From positions 5,110,117 through 5,174,116 of the forward strand of contig JAPTHN010000015.1 in assembly GCA_026936325.1 (NCBI GenBank): a DNA stretch of 64,000 bases. The letters run 5' to 3'. Made by a program: the position numbers and the translations under genes. Within the stretch, counting starts at the first letter, position 1; the number at the start of each line of letters is the position of its first letter. Origin of the DNA: Platynereis dumerilii (taxonomy: Eukaryota > Annelida > Polychaeta > Phyllodocida > Nereididae). Below the pieces are notes generated by a model. It was not told the DNA's origin, ran no database searches, and saw only the letters and a list, made by a program, of their open reading frames with translations. Positions 40,096-53,045 of the stretch are shown here, one piece after another.

Positions 40096-41180
40096 GTTCC
40101 TGTTAGCTTAACCTGGAAGGTACTTGGCATTTGAAGAATCATAAGGGCATATGCCAGAGAGAGTGCATGGATTGTTAGGTTACATCTCATGCTGCAGCAC
40201 GTACATCAGTCAGTAGAAGGTCAATTTCCTGCTGTTTCATGACAAAGCAGATTTGTTTAGCCCATGTACAATTGTACATGCCCATCAATTAAAAAATGAA
40301 CACCTGCCTGGATGCCAATTCACAATAATTATTCTGTAACTTCCCTTTTGAATTTCTTGAGTCCTGAAGGTTCACATTGCAAGCACGGTTCCAGAAAGTG
40401 CAGAATTACTCAATTGAGGTACTTTTATAAACAACGTAATTTATGTCACTGTGCAGGCCAATATTTAATAAATATAATATGTCAATCAATCATTCAACCA
40501 ATCAACCAACATGGAGTGACAATAACTTTGAAATTGAACTGCTGAATTATAACTCAAATCCCAGTTTGTAGTTTAAAATAACCACAACCATTACTTTAAT
40601 TGCCAATTCACATAGAGAAGTGTAACTTTTATCAGTTGATCCAGGATGCATGCACTAATATTCCTATGAAAAGATAACACATAATATTATGTGAACAGAG
40701 AACCAACAAAGTCAAATAGTACAACAGCAGCCTGTTGTCAGGGTCTATATATTGCTTGTATAGAGTGTGATGATTCCACGGAGGTTGGACCTTGCATCTG
40801 ACAAAAAATTTACTGCTGTTGTACAGTTGCAGCTCAAGCAGCACGTTCAGGCTGTAATCACCACATAACGGTGCATCTTTTGTGGACCGAGGAGAGTGTT
40901 TTGAAAGTCGTTGTTCCTTCAGGGGTCCACAGCCACCTGGACTGCCACTTCAGGGAGACATTTTCACCGCCTATTAGAGCCACAAGCCTTTATTTAGCCC
41001 TCCTTGCTCTGTGCTGCTTCTGGCATAACAAGTTACTCTTCACCAGAGCATGTTTTAGGCCATCATCTCTCTCCTGAAGCATCTTATCTCTTCATCCTTG
41101 GGGTTATTCAAAGAAATAGCGCCAACAGCAAGCAAGGGTAACTTCCGTAATATCATAGTTATTAATAATCATTGCACAGC

Positions 41181-42240
41181 AATCTAGCAAAAGTTATGAC
41201 TAGTTGGACAGAACTTATGGAAAACCCCTCGTACCAACCAAACATCAGTGTGTCATAAGCCATTCCTCATAGGCAGCCAAAAAGGCAGGGAAGCCATTTT
41301 TTATGAGATTAGCAATTTTTTGGATATGGATGACATCATAATATACCAGTTACATTTTTTTCTTTTTAATTGGATAAAACTAGCAGAGAGCGTAAAAACC
41401 TTTTATCATACATACAAGGGAGACAGTATGAGTAACAGAACCAATTAAAAATTGTATAAACTTTTTCTGAATGAAGAGAAGACACAATAAAAACCTAAGA
41501 AAAGAAGACTGGGAAATGCCAAAACTAACATTAACATGAAGACTGAGGCATCATACTTAGAAAGTGATAAAAAGTATGAGAAAACGTATTTAAAAGGTTC
41601 CAGCCATTATTTTTGGAAGTTGTGAAATGACTATGAATGTTTCGGAAATTTTTTTTTCTATATCTCTTGTAATAATTACATATTTTACACGATATGTCAA
41701 GTATGTGTCTGTTAACAAGCTCTCGGTTGCATTTCATGACTTTTGGTTTCCATAGCAACAAATCAACAATTTATTTTTACTTCCATGATCTGATTTTTTA
41801 GGGATCATTTGGAAATAATCTCAATATCAATTGACCTAAATATCATTTTCATATTTAAAATCTAGCAAAAGTTGTGACAGGCTGGACAGAACTTATGAAA
41901 AACCCATCGTAAAGAACAAAAAGTCTGCGAAACACCAACTGTGATCTTAATAGGCCTATAAGGACTGTGAGGCATTGATTTTTTAAGGGATATAAGGTTA
42001 TAGGAAATGTACTCAGTGTCAAGTTCATTATTACAAGAATTTATGAAATGTTAGGGATTATTTTAAATGTGTTTCTAGTCCTGTAACCCTGGTAAAAATT
42101 TCAATTTTTGACAGGATATAATGAATATGTGTCCCTAATAGTGCCCTGGGCCGCATTTCATGACTTTTCGTTTCCATGGCAACAAATTAACCATTTATTT
42201 TTGTTTCTAAGGTCTGATTTTTTCAGGAAAAAGTTACATA
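41181..42240. repeat. Diverged direct repeat, about 680-bp period
   Basis: The words atctagcaaaagtt and ggacagaacttatg (41181 and 41863 onward), gcatttcatgacttttg with tttccatagcaacaaat, and a following tctgattttt occur in the same order twice. The block sits only in unit 5, in place of landmark O. No coding potential or terminal repeats were recognised. It may be a degenerate transposon that duplicated in place. Confidence 0.6.
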
Positions 42241-45200
42241 AATTATATTTTCACATAAATTTCATTTCACTTCATTCTGTTTGAGCCTGCAAAGAAATTT
42301 AAAGTCATTTTCAGTATAACTGCGCACCAAAATCTAAGGTCATGTTCAATAAAATCGTTGAGCTGCTATAATGCAGATTATTATTTATATTAATGTTAAC
42401 AGAATTTTAGACAATTTTGGACAATCAATCCTAGAGCTGGTGATTATACTTTCTCCCCCCGACTAGTCTATCCACTCTTTATATACTAGATATTAAATCT
42501 CAACTATAGTTCTAATAAACTCTCACCAGTTTCAGTACAAGCACGCATATACTACCAATGAGATATAAGCCCAGGCAGGCAGGTGCAGAAGTGGCAGCAT
42601 TGATTTTGCTACCAGCTGAGTCTGTCACTGTCGCATATTGATGGCTCTCATGTAGCTTTGGGACCTGGACAGCTATTGGCCTACGATGATAGGTGAACCT
42701 GCGGTGTCAAAGTGATCTGTCTCACAGTATCTGTCCTGGCCTGTGATATTTCATGTGTCTGATAGGCATTTATTTAGATGCCTTTCAAATAATCGTGTCA
42801 GTCATGTTATCATGTCACTGTTTAGTGGAGGCTTAATCAAACCGAACATTAATATCCTGTTACCCCAGAGCAACACAACTGGTTGGTGCTTCAGTGTCAC
42901 ATCCCTGTTACATCTGCTTCTAGCTTACAGATACCATGTTGAGTACAACCCATTTTATAAGGCTTCAACCGTTCCTATATTTACTCTGTCAGCAGGAAAT
43001 TACTTATATTAGGTGATAGCTTTCTGAGGTTTTCAGCATGCTCTCTACTCCATTTGTAAATTGATCACTTAGTTTCCATGACAACCTACAACTGGAGCAA
43101 CTGTGGCAGCATGTGAGAACACACAATGAAGTGTTCACAAAGAAAAGAATTGCTGGTAGAAAATATGTGGTTTCATTGCTGCTTTTTTTTAATGGCCATA
43201 GCAGTGACAGGAACACAGAGGGATTCTGAAGAGTCACTACCCGTTTTTTGATTGTGAATGTCACCTTACTTGAAGGGCCCCTTTATGCGACTGAGAATGT
43301 CATTCAGATTGTAAACAGACAAAAGCTTCTGGATTCTTGCTCATCTCAACGGACTGATAGTGTGCCTAAGTAAATAAATGTATTCCTCGGGTCATAAAGC
43401 GAAAGACTGCGTTTACTACTTGAAGAATGAAAACACTAAAGGAAACCAGAAAAAAAAAAAGATAATCGAAGAGGCAGCAGCGCACTCAAAGCACCGACCC
43501 ATGTTGTGATCCAATATTAGTGTCGCTCTTAAGCCGCGAGTTGAGTTATTGGACACCAATTATCCTGGGTAGGACAGTGTCATTATGGAGGGTAGCTTAT
43601 TGGAATAGAAGGTTGGAAGGGTAGGCTGTTACGGGCTTCCTGACAAGGTTGAATATACTGTGGGGCCATGCTGCGATCACCTGCCTCAAAAGCTTCCGTA
43701 AAACCCAACTTATTGGCTTTCCCCTGCATGTTGTTACACTCGATGAGGGGAAATGGACACCGACAAGCTGCTTGCACTATGCTCTGTGTCTCCCAATGTG
43801 TTGCCACTCATGCCCATAGTGTCATTTCCTCCTAATCATTTGGCCAATGTGTTACGGTTTTCCGAATGTGACTCTTGACACATTTGAGGTTGTAGCAGAG
43901 CCTGTGGAAGTTCATGACTCCTTTATGTGCAGAATTAGGCTCATGAAACAAGACACATGTGAAAAGGGACTCTCTCAAAAATCTCTGTTCATTACATCAG
44001 GTTGTTAATAGTTATTTGGCCATTCAAGAAGGACTTTGAATAATACATTCAAACTATAATGAACCTTTAACGTGCTTTCAAATAGTTTGGAGTATTGATA
44101 TATCATAGAAACAAATCAGGTAAATTCAGTAACAGAAATATGCGTGAAAACCTTTTGTACACAATGGCTTAGTACGTTTATGGCTGGTATATAGTAGTAG
44201 CATTAGGTTCAGGAAGCAGAGAGAGTTTTCAACATTTAAAGTAAAGGTGTGCATGATGTGTCATGATTAGATCATCAGTTTTTTTGCGGCACTTTAATAA
44301 ATGAAGACCTATAACGTTTGTTTCTGACCGACAACAAAAGGATTATCCATTGCAAATTTGTACTAAAGTCACTTATAAATGACACATCATAAGGCCTCCT
44401 CTTCATCACGACAAATCGATTAGCCTCTACGGTTTCCATGCTCTTTAATAAATAATATGGCTGTAATATAGAGCAGTAATTGAATGAAAATAGGGATAAT
44501 CTGGTATGCCCCAACTGCTTTTTAACCAGGATTGTAAAGATGCAATGCAAAATGCCTTGAGAAATTTACACTGTATGTGAAAGAACTGCGCAGTTTAAAC
44601 TCAGTGAGGCAGTAAATTCTGAAGGACCATAGTAAATGCATTTACTTCCACAACTTTTCCAACAGCAATGACTGAGGCTGAAAGCAAATTGCCTTGAGCA
44701 GACAGAAATTTGTCAATGTTAGTCAGTCTAGCATCCACTTACCGATGGGCTATCCAGTGGACACCCTGTGGACACTCTACGGCTCACAGCTTAGAATCAG
44801 CAGCTGTCTGGCACTATGTGTGGCTGCCTCGGACATCCATAAATAACATGAGGACCAGTTCTGGCTTGCTGTTCTCTTGGATGGAATGTGTAAGAGAATA
44901 TGTTGAGACTTGCAGACTAATAAATATACTTAAGATAGTCAATCTATTTGCTGAATGCACTGTGGTAAGCCTTCAGATTCAATTAATACACTACGCAGCA
45001 GGCCAAAACTGTCTGAGGACTGGTTGTGTTGAGTTTGATATTTAAAAGCAGTCTCCATTTTCAGCGTACACTTTATATCTTTCTAATTTGTCTGACTGAG
45101 ATAAGTGGTACAAAAGCACCAAGTCTTCATTTCATTCTCATGTATAGTATATTTCTATTTCTATTTTCATTTCTATCTGTTCTCCCAAATTCAATTGAGA

Positions 45201-46634
45201 AGAAGACGTACATGTATCATCTTGATGGCCACAAGACGTTGTGAGGTCAAGTTTACTCAATTGCCAATGCCCTCAATCCTGTCATTCTGATTCATATATG
45301 AGACATGATTTCGGGTTTCTTCTACAACAAAAATTCTCAGCCTTTCAAATTCAATTTTTTTGTCGAACGCTGACACATGGACAACCACAGTGGATCTGAT
45401 AGGCTGAGCTAAAATTTGCGAATTGAGGTTTACAATTAAGATGTAGAGGTCACCAGCATATGATGCAAGGCATTGCAAGCATTGCGTCAATGATGCAAGC
45501 AATATCAGCACTACTATGAACACAGAGGATGTCAGCTTACATTTTCCATTGACATCAACATATTAAATGGATAAACTGTGTACAGACCTGTAGGACAGGT
45601 GGAATAATAAATGAATTTATGACATAGATTGAAGGGTCCAGAGAATTGATGGAACAATTGCGAAAGTCTTGGTTTTGGTGTACATACTAAAAAGCAACAA
45701 TGCTACCTTAGAACATTTTTAAAGGAAATTCTTGTCTCTCTATGATCTTTTCTTTATTAATAAACAATTTCCCAGAAACCACATTATAGAACAGTTAAAT
45801 TGGTTGCATTTCTCGTTTTGAGAGCTCCAGACTGTGAAAGTAACTTTCTCATTCAGGAAAAATAGTGGAATTACTTATTTGGGCATTTTTATCTGAAGTA
45901 TAAAAATGTCTACGAATAGAGAATAACCATATTTATTACTTTTGTTAAACTGTCAGTTTAGTCAACTTCAATCAATGCATGACAAAATTATACATCAATA
46001 TATTATATATATGGAAGTAAAATTGTATCCACTTGTTTATATCTATCGATCTGTTTACTGTGGATTTAAGTGGATTTACCCACTATTGCACTTCAATTGC
46101 GTGAGAAAATTGAAGAGACTGATAATGTTCACTGTTTATTTACTATAGACAGTACAAAGAAACCAAAATTATACAAATTTGATATGGCAAAGACAAATCA
46201 AATGACATATTATTTTTGTGGTACACATCCATTTTAGTGAGCTTCATTGAGCAATAAATTAGTCAGCCTTTGATATATAAATGCACATACTCAGGATTAA
46301 TATGGCAACCAGAAAACAAGAACACAAACATTGCACAATGGCTGAACAATAGGCAGAACCGGCATTATCCACCGGTTAAATGTCCTGGAACATTCATTCC
46401 ACATGTCTGAGTGTTGAAGGCTGACAATGTGCTCCATTGTCCCACATGCCCTCTGCATTTGATGACAATAAAAGGATCAGCATCAGCCAAGACCCAATGA
46501 CACTGCATTGTTCTAGCTGTCACGTTATGGGTTGTAGCAGTACAGTGTTAGCAATAATAGAGGAAGACAGTAAAAATGAGGTGATCTTGTTAGAATTATA
46601 CCACTCCAATCAGAACTGGCTGGTAATCCACACT

Positions 46635-46919
46635 TCACTTCGGTAGCATGTAAACAGTCGAAAGAACGAGAATGACACACAGATATACGAGGAAAAATAA
46701 GCGGTCCAAGATAGCTGCTATGATCGTCCATGTCTGAGCAGATGAAAGCGACTCTATCTTTACAGCCAGATCTCTCGGATTGCGGGAGGCAGCAGGATTA
46801 TCCTGCAAAGTGTTGTCTGTAACACATTCATTGTAAACCCCATTCTCATAGGAATCCTCAACCAGAGGTCTTGGCTCCTTCCTGATGCATAGTAACGATG
46901 CCACCCGAAGCAAAATCCT
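46635..46919 (-). CDS. nAChR last exon: cytoplasmic loop and M4
   Basis: 285 bp including the stop codon. The acceptor is chosen at atttgcag before agg because the previous exon ends in phase 0 and an in-frame stop lies further upstream. It reads R-I-L-L-R-V-A-S-L-L-C-I-R, a short acidic loop, then Q-T-W-T-I-I-A-A-I-L-D-R-L-F-F-L-V-Y and ends M-L-P-K. The exact start is the least certain of the six exons. Confidence 0.85.
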   Translation of the reverse strand, partial: RILLRVASLLCIRKEPRPLVEDSYENGVYNECVTDNTLQDNPAASRNPRDLAVKIESLSSAQTWTIIAAILDRLFFLVYLCVILVLSTVYMLPK

Positions 46920-49900
46920 CTGCAAATGCATATAATAGATTAGTGTTTCGGCAAACCAGTTGAAGTACTTTGGAAAGATCTTTGGTTACAGTCAAAGTCC
47001 TGAGCATAAAATTCATAGAGTTTATAGCAGCATAGGGTCAGTCTTGGCATGCTTTGAACATGAATAACTTGTGCAGCATCATTTGGACTCATTCTCTGCA
47101 TTAGGCATATTATAAAGTTGATTGAAACTACCTATTTTTATTATGGCCTTAAACTAACATGTCCTTTCTTATAATAACCAGAATTTGGTTAAACTTACCC
47201 TATTAACAAAATTAGTTGGTCTTGAAGATTGACCAATGTTGATGATAGCCACAGAGAGTATAGTTGACACAGCGATTAAAACCATATTAACACAATAATT
47301 AATGCCTGCAAAGATAACGTTTCAATGAGTAGAATAAAGACAATATTGATTAGTACTGTCGCATTGATATAAATTAGTCATTACACAGTAATGTCATATG
47401 TTGAACTGAAGATTTCTATAGATTTTTAATATTTTGTACACTGTAGTACAGTAGAACCAAAATAAAGTAAAAACATTTTCTGTCAGAAGTCCTCAGTTTA
47501 CCTATTTTGCCCTCCCTTCTCATCTCCACCCCAATCTGCTTACAACTACTTTTGATTCCCCATCACAACTTTATCCCGTATTATAAATAATGTAATTGCA
47601 ATAAGCAAGGGGGCACAATATCATCCAAATCAAACACAATGGGGGCAATGAAGTTTGAAGTGCTGTTGTCTTAATATGAATTTAATGTAGTTTTAAATGG
47701 TAGCTAGTTTAATGTAGGTAAAGGTAGGAAGAGATTTGAAGAGAGCCAAATGTGTCAAAGGGTAAAGTAGTGGCTGATTCTTCCTTTCTGCTGGGGTAGT
47801 CGTACTTTATTTTGGGTACATATCATTCTGCTTAACAACAATGAATGAATTTAAAACAAAAAAAAATTATATATAAATATGAATGTAGATCTATACATCA
47901 GAGTCAAAGATGAAATAATGAAGTGATTGACCTATTGAATTTGATAATCATCTAATGCTTATTATCGGTGAAGAACTGCAATATACTTTAAGCACAAAAA
48001 GTAAATAGACAGTAATTCTTACCAGGTTGACCAAATCTAATTATGAAAACATTTACCTAGTCTGGATATAGATGCAGACGTTGGTGGCGATGACTGAACC
48101 AGAATGAGGAGCAGGATGAAAAAACTGGAGAAAAGACTCATACCTGAAAAACAAAAAGGAAATGAATAGGAGAAATGGTCAGAGGGAGCAAGAGGGCTTT
48201 GATAGTGGCCCTCAATACTTCACAGACTAAAGCTACAAACCAGGGCACACAGAAGAATACTCCCAAGTGATACAGCTAAAAATAACAATTTATAACTAAC
48301 AAGAAGACTAACAGAAACAGGTAATCCAAGTTTATTGATATCGGCACCTATGATACAGATATCTTCATTCAAATCATTTGATATGTTGAATTCTCCAAGT
48401 TATTAAGTATCCAAGCTATGCTTCAGATGATACTTTGGTTTCTTTATGCAAGATCAATCAAAATATTTCAAAAAGAAAAACAACATCTAGATCAGATTTG
48501 ATTATTCCAAAATTTGGATTAATAAGAATGATTGAGATCAGTAGGTAAGGAGAAAGCCTTTCATAATAAATTTGTTGAATATTTAACACTACAACTGTTG
48601 AAAAAAGGCTCCTTTTGATAAAAAGTAACAATACTTGAATATTTTCAGATTAATCAAACAGAATGATTTATTCAAACAAAGAGCATATGACTCTAATAGA
48701 TATACATTGTAAATACTAATGGATTGAAGGCTAACAAATGAAAATGACTGATGATACATTTGTGATGACATATACACTCACCAACAGCAGTTCTATCAGG
48801 CCTTGTTGGTGGAATCCAAAAGAGAACAAGAGTAAGCGATGAAAGTAAAACACAAGGAAGAACTAACAGGTAGATGTAAAATGTAGACTGTCTTTTGATG
48901 CACAGTTTAAAGAGCAATTCCGGATAGGGATCTGTGTCGAAAAATTGATACTGGCGAACACTGCGAGTTGCAGAAGTAGAGAGGACATCCCACTCAGAGC
49001 TTGGAACGTACTCTCTCAGGTCTATGGCTTTCCTCTCCTCAAACAGCATTAAGTCGACTTTGTGCTGGTCGTAAGTCCATGAGCCAAACTTGAATGTGCA
49101 CGTCTGAATGTCAAAGGGGAAGTTCCTCATGTCGATTTCACAAGAAGATCGGTAGATGGCTGGAGGGATCCATTTGACGGTCCCATTATAAAAAACTGCA
49201 GCCAGTTCCTCATGTTGCTTGACTTGTTCATCAGCACTGAAATCATGGAAAACAGAGGATCTCATTAAATTTTGCTTCAAAACAGTACAGGCTTTTTAAA
49301 AACCCTTTCTCATTATGCAGGTCAGTTACAACACCATAATTTGATTAAGGTAATATAATTGCGATAAATGTATGTCATTGATGACAAAACTATACAGAAA
49401 TTTGATTCTACCATCAATAGGAATATAGGTATATAAGGAACTGGGTTTATATCCATTGCCAAGGTTCACAATGTTCATGGTTGTGCTGACTATGGTATGA
49501 AAAAAACAAAAAATAATTTCTTACATACTTGTTGTAAAGCACAATATCTGGTGTCCATATGTGAGAAGCAGGAAGTCTGATGTGTGTCACTCCTCCAAAT
49601 TGCCCAGGGTCCCAACGAAGCACCTGATCTGTCCAAACCTGCAAAGAAAAACATCAAATAAACAAATGGACAACTCAAGGGTTATTTGAGAACTGAGGTC
49701 TATAGTTATCAGCATAATGTAACCATTATATCAATGATGCAAGAAATATCAGCACTGTTGTTACCACAAGACACATCTAACATAATTGCAAATCACTAAG
49801 GGCTGTGTGTGTGAGGGACTTTGTTCTTTTAAGAGCAACTGTAGCCCAAGGCATGGAAGCCCTATTTGTTCCATGCTGATTCCAATATTGATCATCAAGA

Positions 49901-50711
49901 ATAGTTACTTTCATTCTTTGAAGGAACAAGCATAATTGGAATTATGATTAATTCGACCTCACATTCAGGCAAACATGTATGCCAATGATTTTCTATAAAA
50001 GAGCACAAGGCACACCCACAAGAATACATAAAACAACCCTACAAACCTACAAAAACTGCAAATTGCTATTACATGTGCGAACCTAATCTATAACTGGCGG
50101 CATGTGTCCCATCAAATGGCTATCTATGGCTCTCACAGTTCCTTAGCCATACTGAGAGTACATATCTCAGGAATAGGCTAGTGCTGTGGCATATAAAATG
50201 AAATATAACATATGCATGCATATTGCCACTAGTTGAAATCCCAAGCTATGGCTGTATGCATCAGCAGGGGACAGTTTTAACCTCTTTTCGGCAATGTGGT
50301 TGGGTGGCAAAGCAAGTACAATCAAGAGTGTCATACATTTGACACAGTTTCAGTCAAATGTGAAACAAATCATCTGATGGGCATTTCATGCAGCTCAAGC
50401 AAAGCCCAACCTCAGATCCGTTTTAGCAGCATTTACGTAATGGAGCATAATCTTGTGGAAAGTAACACAAAAAGACACTTACATAGTTTTTCCAGATGCT
50501 GGTTGTCAGAACCTGTTTGATTTCATCAAAGTCCAATATTTGAATTAGTGACACGCCAAAGAAGACAACCACATTTGAGCCAGAATCCAACACAGGTCGT
50601 GCATGTGTGGTAACGTGGGCGTATCGCTCGAGTAGACAATTGATGAGTCTGGACTCGTGTGAGAAGTGGATGTGGGCAAGGTTTCTTTCCGCCCGGGGAC
50701 ATTCTGCAGTT
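46635..50711 (-). CDS. Nicotinic acetylcholine receptor subunit, six exons, 5' exon not found
   Basis: This is a subunit of a pentameric ligand-gated cation channel in the plasma membrane. The joined exons give about 424 residues. Seen in order: loop D region (W-T-D-Q-V-L-R-W-D-P), loop A (W-T-P-D-I-V-L-Y-N), the Cys-loop (C-13 residues-C), loop B (G-S-W-T-Y-D), loop C, M1 to M3, a short M3-M4 loop of about 60 residues, and M4 (W-T-I-I-A-A-I-L-D-R). Loop C has F-F-D-T where alpha subunits have a Cys pair, so it is a complementary-type subunit. In M2 the usual Leu at 9' aligns with Ser and 20' Glu with Gln. All junctions are GT-AG and phases agree. Start codon and signal peptide must lie above 50711, across an intron of unknown length. 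Confidence 0.9.
47199..47305 (-). CDS. nAChR exon: M3
   Basis: 107 bp, acceptor tttgcag, donor gtaagt. It completes a glycine codon and reads G-I-N-Y-C-V-N-M-V-L-I-A-V-S-T-I-L-S-V-A-I-I-N, a typical divergent invertebrate M3, ending at V-N-R in phase 0. Confidence 0.88.
48057..48143 (-). CDS. nAChR exon: M2 pore helix
   Basis: 87 bp, acceptor tttttcag, donor gtaaat. It reads (G)-M-S-L-F-S-S-F-F-I-L-L-L-I-L-V-Q-S-S-P-P-T-S and ends in the linker to M3. Its phase joins both neighbours. Aligned on the preceding D-R, 9' is Ser, 2' is Ala and 20' is Gln. Confidence 0.88.
48782..49236 (-). CDS. nAChR exon: loop B, Cys-loop, loop C and M1
   Basis: 455 bp, acceptor atttcag, donor gtgagt. It opens by completing N of L-Y-N-N-A-D-E-Q. 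It includes V-K-W-I-P-P-A-I-Y, the Cys-loop (C-E-I-D-M to T-C with 13 residues between cysteines and the F-P-F-D core), G-S-W-T-Y-D, loop C without vicinal cysteines, D-P-Y-P-E, and M1 ending F-W-I-P-P. It stops one base into the glycine codon of M2. Confidence 0.95.
49529..49638 (-). CDS. nAChR exon: loops D and A
   Basis: 110 bp, acceptor tttgcag, donor gtatgt, starting in phase 0 and leaving two bases. It holds the loop-D tryptophan region W-T-D, then R-W-D-P, G-G-V, I-R-L-P and the loop-A motif W-T-P-D-I-V-L-Y-N. Size and splice position match the small exon at this place in other animal nAChR genes. Confidence 0.93.
50483..50711 (-). CDS. nAChR exon: N-terminal helix and first beta strands
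   Basis: The acceptor is ttttcag before aactgc and the donor is gtaagt after tat. It has 229 bp: one base completes a codon from an upstream exon, then 76 full codons. It reads T-A-E-C-P-R-A-E-R, then I-N-C-L-L-E-R-Y (the family usually has L-L-x-x-Y), H-A-R-P-V, V-V-V-F-F-G-V-S-L-I-Q-I-L-D-F-D-E, and V-L-T-T-S-I-W-K-N-Y. Confidence 0.9.
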
Positions 50712-51839
50712 CTGAAAACAAAAAATGTACATTAATGGTTTTGTCACTCAGGCATTGTGTCTCGGCATTGTGTCTCTCTGCCAGATTTTGCTGGCAAACT
50801 TAAGGTTGTGATGTGTTTCATGCCACATCACATACATGTAGAGGTGATAGAAAAGCCTTCGCTGATTCTTGTTACCTTACTGAATCAAGATTTGCCTCCC
50901 TAATTTTCCGAGGAAACAATAATTGAGATGAAAGCCACTATACAATCTTTTCTTTGATGCTAAAGATAAAAGAGTACACATCGAAAATAAAATGTTTTTT
51001 TTTATTCTGGTATTTGTCTGAACCAGAGTATGAAAATTACATATGGCAAGCAGTTTGCCATCTTCTGAGCCAGACAATAGTCTGTTCTCTTGTGTAATTC
51101 CGTGGGGCTTGAATGTTAAAATTGGCAAATATGCATTTTCTATTAGATTTGGGTGCATAGAACACGTTTTTGAATGATTGCATTTTTTTCGGATGGAACT
51201 TCCTGTAAAATCCAAGATGGCCGCCAAGATGACTGCCGAGAAGCATTTTCGACCTATTTCAGTCAATATTTAACATAGATTAACAAGTGACAGGTCATTT
51301 TCTGTGTTTTTAGAGTCAAGGAATTCATTTTTGTAGGTTCCAATGTCATAAAAGTAATATTTGATGAATTTTTATCCATGATGGTAACTAAAATAGCAGC
51401 GCAATCATCAGTTACTCTTGTTCCAGACAACTGCGGTAGGGTAGAGACAGAGGAATCATTTCCTTTATTTTACCCATACATATATATAGTTTTATATACA
51501 TGCTTAATTTTATTGCTTTTGTCAGGATTTCCCTAGTATTTTTTATTGGCCACATAATAAATAAGTGGCAGCACAATTAGATGTAGGCAATCTTCAGGAT
51601 TTTGACATCACTGGTCAAGTGCACATGTATGAAGATTACGAACCCTCACAAATACTGCAACCCTTGGCCCTAAAAGACCTGGCCTGGCTGTCTTCTTGAA
51701 CTGTACTGCTAATCGCTGATAGTGATCCGACTGATCCGTCTCCAACAGACATTCCCACTTTGGCTGCTTACAATTTACTGACAGGCTTTGAAAAGCCAAC
51801 CACAACTGTGGATGCACCGCCATTGATTCCTTAGCCCCC

Positions 51840-53037
51840 ACATGACTGGCAAGCTCAGAACATCAATACAGCAATAGTGAGTGCAAACAATAAAACACTT
51901 ATTACTTCAGACATGCAGATGAAAAGGCCAAAAAATTGCAGATGTCATATCCAGAATACGGAGACAACTGGATTCTTCGCATTGGTGAGCTGCACACCGT
52001 CATGGCCTCATTGAGAGCAGCGGGAGCTTATGTGGAAGACAGTGGCATTGATGAGGCATGGATTGTGTCTGGCCTTTATGGCCCACAAACTACAAAACAG
52101 ATCCTGGATGGAAATCACATGAAACAAGCTTTAATAGCTCACCAAACCACTCAGAAAGCACTGTTTGAATTATACCGGGCAGAATTTGGAAGATTTCATC
52201 CAAATGCCATCAAATGCCTTGACTTTCTCAATGAAATTGCACATGCTTGCCAAGAGTCATCCTTGCAGGACATCAAAAAAGTATCTGACCAATTTGTAGC
52301 CTTCCTGAAAGCAAATCAAATTCTAGAAGGCCTTAATGAATTTGACAAAGATAAGGAGTCTGCATCAGGCCTGTTCAAGTTCATTCGGTAGTACATGCTG
52401 CAAGTCCACGCCCCCTCCAGTTTGTGAGAGCAACTCGTGAATGCTACTGGAAACTCCACCTCAAATTACTGGATCAGTTGTGCAAGTATTTTTTTGCTCA
52501 TGACCGGCAGAAGTATGCCAGGATGGTGCCACTCTTTCTTGCAGAAATGAATTCCTTGGACACGTCAGATCCAATGATCCGGCGGGAGTCTGCAGATGGA
52601 AATTTCAGTGTTAACAAAAATCAAACACCATTTTGTGCAAATTGGTGTGGACCATGGTATAGAGCATCTGAATAAATGGATGAAAGGTCATGGAGGTTCA
52701 GTGGGGATTACGCTCAATGACAATGCTCTTGACAGATTTTTCTACGCAGCTCCTGATATGGCAAGACAATTCGAGAAGCTCAAGACATGCTTGGATTGCA
52801 GAGTGCTCAGGGTGGTATGCACCATGAACTTATACACCAGCTGTGCAGAGGCGTTTTGATGCATATGTTCACCGGATGAAACAGGCTAAAGCAGTTAAAT
52901 TTGTTGCAACAAGGATCAATGCTGGCTCCATTAATATCTGCTTGAATGACACAACTTGGTTTGACTTTCAATATGCAATTGAATCTTGTGAGTCACTGCC
53001 ATACCACAATCCCTCTTTCTTTCAGATGGATCTATTG
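51840..53037 (+). pseudogene. Transposon protein, N-terminal and middle part, decayed
   Basis: The longest open part (51936-52391, no ATG of its own) reads Y-P-E-Y-G-D-N-W, R-I-G-E-L-H, S-G-I-D-E-A-W, then G-N-H-M-K-Q-A and E-L-Y-R-A-E-F. The next stretches give Y-F-F-A-H-D-R-Q-K-Y-A-R-M, then V-N-K-N, then G-V-D-H-G-I-E-H-L-N-K and G-G-S-V-G-I-T-L-N. Frame shifts and stops separate them. I recognise this order of motifs, from memory, in large uncharacterised proteins of corals, molluscs and echinoderms. The family has no function that I can name. Its place between matching terminal repeats argues that it is, or rode with, the transposase. Confidence 0.65.
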
Positions 53038-53045
53038 CTATGTGT

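Larger units (their letters stand above)
38880..50950. repeat. Tandem segment unit 5 (carries the intact nAChR body)
   Basis: Landmarks: D near 39090, F near 40200, I near 40840, M near 41050, R near 42810, T near 43280, W near 43790, Z near 44690, then the receptor gene at 46635-50711. The stretch between M and R is replaced by an unrelated internally repeated segment (about 41130-42280). Bases 44950-46600 lie downstream of the receptor gene, are non-coding, and align in part with 20200-20900. Confidence 0.7.

Noticed and set aside
43583-43807. Minus-strand frame beginning M-A-T-H-W-E-T, also at 61880
   Set aside because: It lies on the same DNA as the landmark W frames. It is open in two units only, with shifted ends and no known domain.
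46437-46646. Plus-strand frame conserved with 20686-20892
   Set aside because: It lies opposite the 3' flank of the receptor gene and is similar only because both copies descend from the same gene end.
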